This document shows positions 1 through 5,867 of a stretch of DNA of 5,999 bases, in pieces. A program made the translations under genes and the position numbers. Every line of letters begins with the position of its first letter. Positions within the stretch are counted from its first letter, which is position 1. The notes below the pieces were generated by a model. It did not search any database. It had not been told where the DNA came from and saw only the letters and a list, made by a program, of their open reading frames with translations. This DNA comes from Selenomonas sp. (GTDB taxonomy: Bacteria; Bacillota; Negativicutes; Selenomonadales; Selenomonadaceae), in the NCBI GenBank assembly GCA_003518745.1, contig DOYB01000228.1:1-5999 (forward strand). Direction: 5' to 3'.

Positions 1-93
1 AGATTGAAGAAGGAAGAAGCCGAAATGGAGAAGGAAAAGGAAGAGGCTGAAAAGGAAAAGAATGCCGATGGAAAATTTTTCGGCTTCCACTGA
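1..93 (+). CDS. C-terminal tail of an unidentified Lys/Glu-rich protein (5' end outside window)
   Basis: Frame 1 is open from the window edge to a TGA at 91-93, giving 30 residues. The first twenty are almost only Lys, Glu and Ala (charged, probably helical or disordered); the tail ends in a short aromatic segment, KFFGFH. No domain is visible, so I do not assign a function. The tail could be the charged extension of many kinds of protein. The last ten codons coincide with the 5' arm of the structured RNA described at 63-235, so the sequence there may be constrained by RNA folding as well as by coding. Frame 3 is open only to about position 48, and frame 2 stops at once. The piece is short, and the reading frame rests on openness alone. 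Confidence 0.5.
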   Translation, partial: RLKKEEAEMEKEKEEAEKEKNADGKFFGFH

Positions 94-235
94 CGACCTG
101 TCCTGTCAGGTTGTACTTGTCTAGAAACCTCGGCTTGGCGCCTCCGCCATCACATCTTATTTTCTGGAAAATGCCTACGACAGGCCGCCCCCTTCGGGGG
201 TTGGGTAGTTCCAGCCGAAAAATTTTCCGCCGGCA
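63..235 (+). ncRNA. ssrS: Probable 6S RNA (rod-shaped regulatory RNA)
   Basis: A long inverted repeat closes this region. Positions 70-84 pair perfectly with 214-228 (15 bp), and 63-67 pair with 231-235 beyond one G-U and one mismatch. Inside lies a mostly open region with a small hairpin on its 3' side (185-186/203-204 and 189-192/197-200, UUCG loop). An apical stem follows (102-107/179-184, 120-127/161-168), ending in a hairpin (136-140/145-149). A terminal stem, a central bubble with a 3'-side hairpin, an apical stem and a length near 175 nt are the hallmarks of 6S RNA. That RNA mimics an open promoter and sequesters the housekeeping sigma form of RNA polymerase in stationary phase. The 3' bubble edge (203-216, ending CCAGCC) resembles the E. 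coli 6S segment as I remember it, and the hairpin side favours the plus strand. No clear promoter or terminator was found for it, and its 5' arm overlaps the upstream coding tail. Ends are approximate. Confidence 0.6.
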
Positions 236-364
236 CTTCCCGAAGCTAAATTCCCATTTATCTCTGAAATCTTTTATGAAACGGACGTGGGCACAAAAGG
301 AAAAGAAATGATTAGTTCACAGAGGGTTATTGTCGGAATGCCATAAAGAGTGTCATATAATCTC

Positions 365-393
365 TTGACATTTTCACATAAAACCCCTAAAAT
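365..393 (+). promoter_or_regulatory. Sigma-70-type promoter for tRNA-Ser
   Basis: A consensus -35 box TTGACA (365-370) and a -10 box TAAAAT (388-393) are separated by exactly 17 bp. The predicted start near 400 lies about six bases before the mature tRNA 5' end, which fits a short leader removed by RNase P. This is a strong housekeeping promoter. The stretch 238-360 between the structured RNA and this promoter shows no gene or clear signal. Confidence 0.85.
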
Positions 394-405
394 AACATGG
401 AGCGG

Positions 406-494
<89 letters not shown>

Positions 495-505
495 TATAGA
501 GTATT

Positions 506-535
506 AGGGCTCTGGATTTTTCCAGAGCCCTTTTT
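506..535 (+). terminator. Rho-independent terminator of tRNA-Ser
   Basis: A GC-rich stem pairs GGGCTCTGG (507-515) with CCAGAGCCC (522-530) around the loop ATTTTT and is followed by five T residues (531-535). An extra A506-T531 pair can extend it. It lies 12 bases after the tRNA CCA. Read on the minus strand, the same hairpin follows the stop of the converging glycosyltransferase gene, but with only a poor T-tract (TAATACTCTATAT). It therefore serves the plus strand chiefly and may only weakly stop the minus-strand operon. Confidence 0.9.
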
Positions 536-546
536 GACGTTAGATA

Positions 547-2349
547 TTAACTGCTGGTTTTGCAGAATTCTTCCCAAATTTTACGATATATGGCTTCCAG
601 TTCCCTCATATAGCCCTTGCTGTCCATGAGAGCGGACTCATACAAATGTGTTCTGAGACCTGCGTGATAGTAGGATATGAATTTGCTTTTCGTACTGAGT
701 TTTACTGCTTTCGTTACGTATTCCATGGGGGTTTCCGCAATCAGCTCTGAAAGATCCGCGCTGGTCATGATGCTGGCGCCAAGCCTGGAACCATGGCTGC
801 GTCCCCGCAGCACGATTACAGGTGTTCCCATGTAAAGGGCTTCACATGTGGTGAGTCCGCCGGTGTAGGGGCTGGTATCAAGGATTACATCGATGTCGCG
901 GTACTGCTCCAGATAGTCGGGGCTGTACGGACGGAGCTCGATGCGTTCAAGAGGCAGGCCGAACTTTTGCAGGCGCTCCATCAATATGGATTCGCCGGAG
1001 GGGATGCTGCAAATCTTTCCCTTTATGACAAGGCGGGCATTCTCAGCCTTTTCAAGTATGGCTCGCCAGAGAAAAAGTACATCATCCGTAACCTTCGCAT
1101 AGTTGTTGAAGCTGCCATAGGTTATATAGCCATTGCGCAGATATGGAGCCTTGGTTCCCGCGGGGGGGATATCGCGAATAGCCCCGGGAGCGTAACAGAG
1201 ATGGCATCGTGACATGCGCAGGACGCGCTCGGTAAATGAAACAGGCTGCTCCTTTGAGGGTATGCACACGTCATCCGAAAGAAAATAATCCATAGCGTCA
1301 AGACCCGTGGTAGCAGTATAGCCAATTGCGCAGACCTGTATATTGGCGGGGTGGAGCGCCATTATCGGAAGGCAGTTGTTCTGGGAGTGTCCCGAAAGGT
1401 CAACCAGTATATCAATGTGGTCCTCGGCAATCTGTCTTGCTACGCTGTGGGTAGGACGTCCTCGCATATCCCGCCATGATATGTGGTTATGGCGCAACCT
1501 GTCTGTAACGGCATCGGTCTTGCCGGTGGAATAGCAGTAAACGGAAAAATGGTCGGAATCAAAATCCCGCATGAAGGGAAGGACAAAGTTAGCAACGGCA
1601 TGCTGACGGAAATCCGGTGAAATATATCCTATACGAAGTTTTTTTTCGGGTGTCTTGAGGACCTTGTCCTGTTTATATGGAATCGATGGCCCAAGTATAG
1701 CCTGATAGGCTTCGGCCATTTCACGGCTGTTCCTGTCCGTAATGTCCCGATAGTTTCGCAGGAACAGGTGCTTGCTGTATAGCTCTGCCTCCAGCTCTCT
1801 CGATTCTGTCAGGGTTCTTGCCTCGTTCAACGCATCTGCCGCCCTGTCGGGTTCTCCTGCCAGATATTCCGCGTCTGCCAGAAGACAAAGGGAATGAAAG
1901 AGTATGTATTTGTGGAGATCTTCTTCAAGGGCAGCCTGTTTTATGGTGGCATTTTCTCGGGACTCTTCATCGGCGTTGCGGGATAATCGTTTCTTGAGGC
2001 GGATGTTCTCCTGAAGAGTCTTTGCTTTGTTCATCTCCTTACGGACATCTGAGGTGAGCTTGTGGAGTATGGAAAGCTCATCACGCAGCTCAAAGCGATT
2101 GGCAGCCAGTCCGGCCAGAACCATCCTGGCGCGAAAGTGCTCAGGACATAGAGAACATGCGTCGTGGGCCAGCACCTCTGCTTCATCGAGATTGCCTCCG
2201 TACAGGGCGGCCTCGGCCATTACTGCCGGTCCGTCAGGCGATTTATTATCCAGGTCGAACAGCTCTCTTGCACAGGCTCGCATACCTCTTGGGTCCCCGT
2301 CCTGCGCGAACTTGTTCGCGAGCATCAGCCAATTGATTCTTTCATCCAT
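547..2349 (-). CDS. TPR-containing GT41 (SPINDLY/O-GlcNAc transferase-like) glycosyltransferase
   Basis: A 600-residue predicted cytoplasmic enzyme with no signal peptide or membrane segment. Residues 1-90 and about 145-215 are helical TPR-like repeats. Between them is a charged, probably coiled-coil stretch (about 95-145). The GT41 catalytic region runs from about 237 to 595. DFRQH (246-250) supplies the His that corresponds to the conserved active-site His of human OGT. SGHSQNN (319-325) and GYTATTGLDAMDY (343-355) are typical of the SPINDLY branch, and FNNYAK places a Lys at 419 where OGT has its UDP-contacting Lys. The block 491-527 (DTSPYTGG, TTCEALYMGTP, HGSRLGAS) is the nucleotide-sugar pocket. 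Family members transfer GlcNAc or another sugar from a UDP or GDP donor to Ser/Thr; this donor and target are unknown. The ATG has GGAG six bases upstream and lies 11 bp after the methyltransferase-like gene. It is the last gene of the unit. Family assignment is firm; substrate is open. Confidence 0.93.
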   Translation of the reverse strand: MDERINWLMLANKFAQDGDPRGMRACARELFDLDNKSPDGPAVMAEAALYGGNLDEAEVLAHDACSLCPEHFRARMVLAGLAANRFELRDELSILHKLTSDVRKEMNKAKTLQENIRLKKRLSRNADEESRENATIKQAALEEDLHKYILFHSLCLLADAEYLAGEPDRAADALNEARTLTESRELEAELYSKHLFLRNYRDITDRNSREMAEAYQAILGPSIPYKQDKVLKTPEKKLRIGYISPDFRQHAVANFVLPFMRDFDSDHFSVYCYSTGKTDAVTDRLRHNHISWRDMRGRPTHSVARQIAEDHIDILVDLSGHSQNNCLPIMALHPANIQVCAIGYTATTGLDAMDYFLSDDVCIPSKEQPVSFTERVLRMSRCHLCYAPGAIRDIPPAGTKAPYLRNGYITYGSFNNYAKVTDDVLFLWRAILEKAENARLVIKGKICSIPSGESILMERLQKFGLPLERIELRPYSPDYLEQYRDIDVILDTSPYTGGLTTCEALYMGTPVIVLRGRSHGSRLGASIMTSADLSELIAETPMEYVTKAVKLSTKSKFISYYHAGLRTHLYESALMDSKGYMRELEAIYRKIWEEFCKTSS

Positions 2350-2360
2350 AAACGACTCCG

Positions 2361-3299
2361 CTAGTCAGCCAACTCTTCATTCAATAGTTTATTCAGCCAT
2401 ATTGGATCAACATCATTCATGCAGGCACCGATGGCGGATCGCAGCAAATCCCTGAGAATTTCGCGACGATGGGGGGAGCTGTTTATCAGCGTACGGTAAA
2501 AGCTCTCACGATGTACTACGGTTTCATGTATGAATGCCGCCGTATAGTCCGTGAAGAGGTGCATTTCATCATAAAGCTTCCAAAAGGCTTCGATGTTTGT
2601 TTTCGGTTCTATTTCATATTCAATCCGACGGAGAATCCATGACAGTTTTTTTCTTTCATCATAGGTGTACATGGACTTCAACAGGGAAAGCTCCGGCATG
2701 GATCGGGCCGCTCTTACCAACCAGAACTCTGTTTCCAGATCATTGTGTATGTTTTCAAAGCCGCAAGCCAGCAGGCGCTGCAAAAGCTCCTTCGGAGCCT
2801 CGCGTACCACGGGTCTCATGCGGACTTCCTTGTAGAAGCTGGAATAGAGCAGGTTTTCGAACTCAAATTTTGCGTAGAGCCTTGATACCACACCGTAATA
2901 ATGGCTTTCCATCAACTTCTTCAGCACACTCCAGTGACGGATGTTGCGGAAGCTGGTGAGCCATACCCCAGTTTGCTTTAAAAACATCGAAAAACCCGCA
3001 GCTATATCCTGCGGATTTGTAACGAATTCCAAAGTCAGATCCGATATGATTACGTCAAAGAATTCCCTCGGAAAGGGAAGGGGCTCGTCACGGTATTCCA
3101 GAATCCGCCACTCCACGGGCAGGTCCCTATAATCGGGGGCTTCGGGAACCGCGTTATCCGCGGTGACGGCAAATATCTCTGCCGATGGGAAAAGCCTGCA
3201 TAGCTCCGGAAGGTATCCCGTGCTTTCCACTACCAGAATCCTTTCGAAGAAATCTTCCGGCAGGATGAATTCCGTGAGCATCGGTTGTATATCGTTCAT
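2361..3299 (-). CDS. Methyltransferase-like protein with degenerate SAM motif and unknown C-terminal helical domain
   Basis: A soluble 312-residue protein. Residues 18-125 have the strand-helix pattern of a class I SAM-dependent methyltransferase: a first strand (ILVVES, 21-26), a second strand ending in an acidic residue (D48), then FDVIISDLTLEFV (81-93), and GVWLTSFRNIRHWSVL (111-126), which matches the motif following beta-4 to beta-5 in many sugar or ubiE-like methyltransferases. The usual glycine-rich loop (GxGxG) is replaced by ESTGYL, so cofactor binding is uncertain. The remainder to 312 is helical and charged and matches nothing I recognise. The ATG starts one base after the stop of the preceding glycosyltransferase gene. 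Its ribosome binding site GGAGG sits inside that gene's last codons, indicating translational coupling. Its place between two glycosyltransferases suggests it modifies a glycan or helps glycan assembly; that is inference. A methyltransferase pseudoenzyme is the main alternative. Confidence 0.75.
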   Translation of the reverse strand: MNDIQPMLTEFILPEDFFERILVVESTGYLPELCRLFPSAEIFAVTADNAVPEAPDYRDLPVEWRILEYRDEPLPFPREFFDVIISDLTLEFVTNPQDIAAGFSMFLKQTGVWLTSFRNIRHWSVLKKLMESHYYGVVSRLYAKFEFENLLYSSFYKEVRMRPVVREAPKELLQRLLACGFENIHNDLETEFWLVRAARSMPELSLLKSMYTYDERKKLSWILRRIEYEIEPKTNIEAFWKLYDEMHLFTDYTAAFIHETVVHRESFYRTLINSSPHRREILRDLLRSAIGACMNDVDPIWLNKLLNEELAD

Positions 3300-3300
3300 C

Positions 3301-3990
3301 TCATACCTCCGGATTCAGTTCCCCGCCGTATTCCTTCAGGAATACCTTTTGGTATATTTTGTAATCGGGGGAGAGAGGCTTTTCCTTGGGACAGTGGATG
3401 CACCAGAAATCCTTCTCTTGGTTTGGCACAACGACCCGTTTACCGCAGCGCTGTATTTCCTTGCAGATGGAGGTGTCGTACAGGTGCCAGCCCGTAAAGA
3501 GTTCTTCCCGCCAGGGGACATCGTACTGGGTGGCTATGAACAGCCCGTCTACTGCTTCCACTTCCATGTATGGGCCATCAGGCTCCTTGCAGACGGAGTC
3601 GACTACGCTTTCCGGTTCGCAGGCGTGAAGAACCCTGCCGTAGGTCCGCATGCCATCCCACCATACGCCGCTTCTGGGAAGATTCCTGCAGCCTATTACG
3701 CCTACGGCTCCGATTGATGGATCCTCGAAGAGGGAGAGCAGGTCAGGTATCAGGTTCTTATTGACAACCAGCACGTCCTGATGGAGATAGACCTTATAGC
3801 AGGCATTAGACTGACGCAGGCCCTGATTGTATCCTGAAGTCATGGAGTCAGCACCCCTGATACCCAGATATTCCACGGACATTCCAGTAGGAATGTTTAA
3901 ATGCCGCAGATAAAGCAGACACTCATTGTACCAGTCTTCATCATTAACGCAAGTAATGAAAGCAAATTTGCTTTTGTCGCCCTGCTTCAT
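3301..3990 (-). CDS. Glycosyltransferase, Glyco_tranf_2_5-like (GT-A-type)
   Basis: A 229-residue soluble protein. The N-terminal strand KFAFITCVND (8-17), a short helix with WYNECLLYLRHL (20-31), SGYNQGL (52-58), and YKVYLHQDV (65-73) are characteristic of the PF13712 family of small GT2-related enzymes. HQD (70-72) stands where GT-A enzymes carry their DxD metal site. VDGLF (147-151) and GWHLYDTSICKE (167-178) followed by GKRVVVP (183-189) complete the conserved C-terminal half with the probable acceptor or base region. It should transfer a sugar from a nucleotide donor to a cytoplasmic acceptor; donor and acceptor cannot be read from sequence. The ATG has GGAG eight bases upstream and lies 18 bp after the TPR gene. 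Its end carries the ribosome binding site for the methyltransferase-like gene. There is no membrane anchor, so it probably works with soluble partners from the same operon. Confidence 0.85.
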   Translation of the reverse strand: MKQGDKSKFAFITCVNDEDWYNECLLYLRHLNIPTGMSVEYLGIRGADSMTSGYNQGLRQSNACYKVYLHQDVLVVNKNLIPDLLSLFEDPSIGAVGVIGCRNLPRSGVWWDGMRTYGRVLHACEPESVVDSVCKEPDGPYMEVEAVDGLFIATQYDVPWREELFTGWHLYDTSICKEIQRCGKRVVVPNQEKDFWCIHCPKEKPLSPDYKIYQKVFLKEYGGELNPEV

Positions 3991-4008
3991 CCCTTCATCT
4001 CCAATAAT

Positions 4009-5166
4009 TTAGGACTCACGCAGCATACGTATAAGCCCAAAGTCTGTAACCCTTGCTTGGGTAGCAAATTCCGCGGCCTTCTCTTTTTCGCCCGATTCCA
4101 GAAGTACCCATGTCATATTTGTCAATGTTGTCATGTCAGATGAATCTATATTCAAAGCTTCCGTGAGAAGCTCCTTTGCTGCCGCAAGATCCCCCTGATA
4201 GTAATAGCCTCCGGCAAAGGCATTGAGGAGGCGAACCTTATCACTCAAGGAAATCCTTTGACTCAGCACGGCCTGTTTCTTCTCCTGGACACCTTCAGCA
4301 ATTGCGTTGGAGCCTGCGGATGCGGCTTCATTCATTTGCCTTTGTTCCTGTGCCGATGATGGTTTGCCCTGCGAGGCTTGCGGTGCTGATTGTTCTTTTG
4401 CGGTTTCCGCCGGCTTCTGTTCAGATTTATTTGCGGATCCGTTCAGCACCTTCTCCCTTAGCGCCTGCAAAATTTCTCTTGCGCTGCTTCCCGACTCTGT
4501 GGGCTTTGTCTCAGGCTGTGGAGACGTTTCGGGAACACTCTTGGGCTGCTCAGGGGTCTTGGCCGCCTCAATCTTATTCTTAAGGGCCTTCAAGATATCC
4601 CTTGCACTGCTTTGAGGCTCTGACGGGGTCTCTTTTGGCGCTGTATTTTCTTCGCTGCCTTGCTTTCCAACGAATGCCGCGATGCTTGGATATTGCTTGT
4701 GAATTTTATCTTCGTCACGACGTACATAGTAGGATACGATATCTTCGATTTCTTCTCGATTTGCATCAGTGAGCTGCTCCTTGCCGTTTTTCAGCACATA
4801 TTCGAATATGGCAAGTCCATCGTCCACCCGATCCTCCAGGATGCAGATGCGGGCCAGCAGAATGCGGGCAGGTATATTTCCCGCGTCGAAGCTCAACACG
4901 TTGTCGACCCATCTGGATGCGCGCTCGTAATCTCCCAACATGAAATAGGAGTACGCGCCGTCGTACAGGAATTCGGGTTTTATCTCGTTTGTTTTCACAA
5001 GCTGCACAAGCTCGGCAAGAGAATCCAGCACTTCAGCGTACTCCTCGGCTTCCATGTGGAGGCGGAGCTGCTGCTCAAGCTCTGTAATTTTCTTCTCCTT
5101 CTCCGGACGACTTTTCTCCTCCCGGTTTTCCTTTATTTTCTTTTGAATCCGTTTGGACTTTCCCAT
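4009..5166 (-). CDS. Split TPR protein with disordered linker holding a duplicated short motif
   Basis: A 385-residue predicted cytoplasmic protein, first gene of the glycosylation unit. Residues 1-35 are a Lys/Glu-rich basic helix, probably coiled coil. Residues 36-150 form TPR-like helical repeats (for example YDGAYSYFMLGDYERASRWV). About 170-300 is a Pro/Glu/Ser/Gln-rich, presumably disordered linker, and 305-375 adds two further TPR-like hairpins (for example GGYYYQGDLAAAKELLTEAL). The linker contains two near-identical 14-residue amphipathic segments, SSARDILKALKNKI (186-199) and SSAREILQALREKV (227-240). No catalytic motif is visible, so a scaffold or adaptor role for the glycosyltransferases is the natural inference. 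An upstream in-frame ATG at 5206-5208 would add 14 residues, but it lacks a ribosome binding site. The start used here has AAAGGAG eight bases before it. Function is not established. Confidence 0.85.
   Translation of the reverse strand: MGKSKRIQKKIKENREEKSRPEKEKKITELEQQLRLHMEAEEYAEVLDSLAELVQLVKTNEIKPEFLYDGAYSYFMLGDYERASRWVDNVLSFDAGNIPARILLARICILEDRVDDGLAIFEYVLKNGKEQLTDANREEIEDIVSYYVRRDEDKIHKQYPSIAAFVGKQGSEENTAPKETPSEPQSSARDILKALKNKIEAAKTPEQPKSVPETSPQPETKPTESGSSAREILQALREKVLNGSANKSEQKPAETAKEQSAPQASQGKPSSAQEQRQMNEAASAGSNAIAEGVQEKKQAVLSQRISLSDKVRLLNAFAGGYYYQGDLAAAKELLTEALNIDSSDMTTLTNMTWVLLESGEKEKAAEFATQARVTDFGLIRMLRES
4447..4488 (-). repeat. Second copy of a duplicated 14-residue motif inside the TPR gene
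   Basis: This segment encodes residues 227-240, SSAREILQALREKV, a near copy of residues 186-199 lying 41 residues away. The substitutions are conservative (D/E, K/Q, K/R, I/V) and the DNA differs at many third positions, so the peptide rather than the DNA appears to be preserved. Confidence 0.7.
4570..4611 (-). repeat. First copy of a duplicated 14-residue motif inside the TPR gene
   Basis: This segment encodes residues 186-199, SSARDILKALKNKI. Together with the copy at 4447-4488 it forms a pair of short amphipathic helices embedded in a Pro/Glu/Ser-rich linker, the layout of a short docking motif. A possible faint third copy starts at residue 270 (SSAQEQ), too weak to call. Confidence 0.7.
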
Positions 5167-5174
5167 CCTGCCAT

Positions 5175-5181
5175 CTCCTTT
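5175..5181 (-). promoter_or_regulatory. Ribosome binding site that fixes the TPR gene start
   Basis: On the minus strand AAAGGAG lies eight bases before the ATG at 5164-5166. The alternative ATG at 5206-5208 has no purine-rich site in front of it, which decides in favour of the shorter, 385-residue product. Confidence 0.8.
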
Positions 5182-5208
5182 GCAAATATATGCGGTGTAT
5201 ATCATCAA

Positions 5209-5238
5209 ATTTTAACACAAGTCAGCAGTGTTTTTCAA
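5209..5238 (-). promoter_or_regulatory. Candidate sigma-70-type promoter for the glycosylation gene unit
   Basis: On the minus strand TTGAAA (5233-5238) and TAAAAT (5209-5214) are separated by 18 bp. This places a start about 36 bases before the TPR gene's ATG. It lies in the 109-bp gap after nrdG, where I saw no convincing terminator, so the four downstream genes may also receive read-through from nrdG. No operator or riboswitch was recognised. Confidence 0.55.
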
Positions 5239-5275
5239 CCCTGCGCGCCGGGGGCAATAACCTCAGGCAGAGGCG

Positions 5276-5776
5276 TCAGTCATCGTAAAGCAGGACAGCG
5301 CGCTTTTCGCGGCGCGTGCGGTTGAGGTCTATTACCCGCTGGTTGCGTGAGCCACGGAATCGCAGGGTAAGGTCTCTTTTATCATGTATGTAGGGGCCAT
5401 CAACCAGGACATCGGACTCACTTAGCAGGGCATTTATTTCCCTGTCGTTTTTTGATTCCAACTGTTCCAGGGTACTTCCTGAGTAGACCCATACACTGAG
5501 CCCCGCTTCATGGGCTTTCTTTGCCAACTCAGTCAAGGGTTCCGGTTGGCAGAAGGGTTCTCCTCCGCTTAGGGTAATGCCTGATAGCAGGGGATTTTCA
5601 TTGATTTTCTTCAATATCTCGCTTGTGTCTATCTCGAAACCTCCGTCAAAGTCGTGAGTTTCAGGATTTTGGCAATGGGGGCAGTGGTGGGGGCAGCCCT
5701 GCACGAATATAGTAAAACGGCAGCCGTCACCATCAACGACAGAGTCATCAACAAAACCGGCAATCCTGAGTTTCAT
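5276..5776 (-). CDS. nrdG: Anaerobic ribonucleoside-triphosphate reductase activating protein (radical SAM)
   Basis: A 166-residue cytoplasmic activase of class III ribonucleotide reductase. It uses a 4Fe-4S cluster and S-adenosylmethionine to make the glycyl radical on NrdD, allowing dNTP synthesis without oxygen. CPHHCPHC gives the Cys-x3-Cys-x2-Cys cluster ligands at residues 28, 32 and 35. SGGEPF (70-75) is the SAM-contacting motif, and DGPY (126-129) with FRGSRNQRVID (140-150) are typical NrdG C-terminal signatures. Length is normal for the family. I start at the ATG at 5774-5776, which has AAAGGAAG eight bases upstream; an in-frame ATG ten codons earlier has no ribosome binding site. 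It lies just downstream of nrdD, as is common, but a strong terminator separates the two. Confidence 0.95.
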   Translation of the reverse strand: MKLRIAGFVDDSVVDGDGCRFTIFVQGCPHHCPHCQNPETHDFDGGFEIDTSEILKKINENPLLSGITLSGGEPFCQPEPLTELAKKAHEAGLSVWVYSGSTLEQLESKNDREINALLSESDVLVDGPYIHDKRDLTLRFRGSRNQRVIDLNRTRREKRAVLLYDD

Positions 5777-5822
5777 GAATAGCGCTTCCTTTCGTGGGAG
5801 TGTCATTGATTACATTTTTCGG

Positions 5823-5855
5823 AAAAAAACGCTATGGACATAGGTCCATAGCGTT
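5823..5855 (-). terminator. Rho-independent terminator between nrdD and nrdG
   Basis: On the minus strand a perfect 12-bp stem (AACGCTATGGAC pairing with GTCCATAGCGTT) closes a four-base loop. It runs into a tract of seven T residues (5823-5829), the first two of which belong to the stem. It begins 12 bases after the nrdD stop and precedes nrdG. No good promoter was seen in the 46 bases between it and the nrdG start. Confidence 0.88.
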
Positions 5856-5867
5856 CTTCGATACAAA

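Noticed and set aside
230..300. Possible minus-strand promoter that would make the structured RNA a minus-strand gene
   Set aside because: Only poor -10-like matches without a properly spaced -35 were found. The small hairpin lies on the 3' side of the bubble only when the RNA is read on the plus strand.
111..311. Plus-strand open frame of 66 codons over the structured RNA
   Set aside because: There is no ribosome binding site, its composition is unlike a protein, and it lies across a strongly base-paired RNA candidate.
793..1212. Plus-strand open frame of 139 codons
   Set aside because: It is a shadow of the GT41 catalytic domain, whose motifs are clear on the minus strand.
3163..3717. Plus-strand open frame of 184 codons
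   Set aside because: It runs antisense to the glycosyltransferase and methyltransferase-like genes, with no recognisable domain or ribosome binding site.
5239..5275. Possible terminator after nrdG
   Set aside because: The GC-rich stretch allows only a 3-bp pairing and has no following T-tract on the minus strand.
4660..5325. Plus-strand open frame of 221 codons
   Set aside because: It is antisense to the TPR gene and to the nrdG end. The minus-strand frames have family signatures and ribosome binding sites; this one shows neither.
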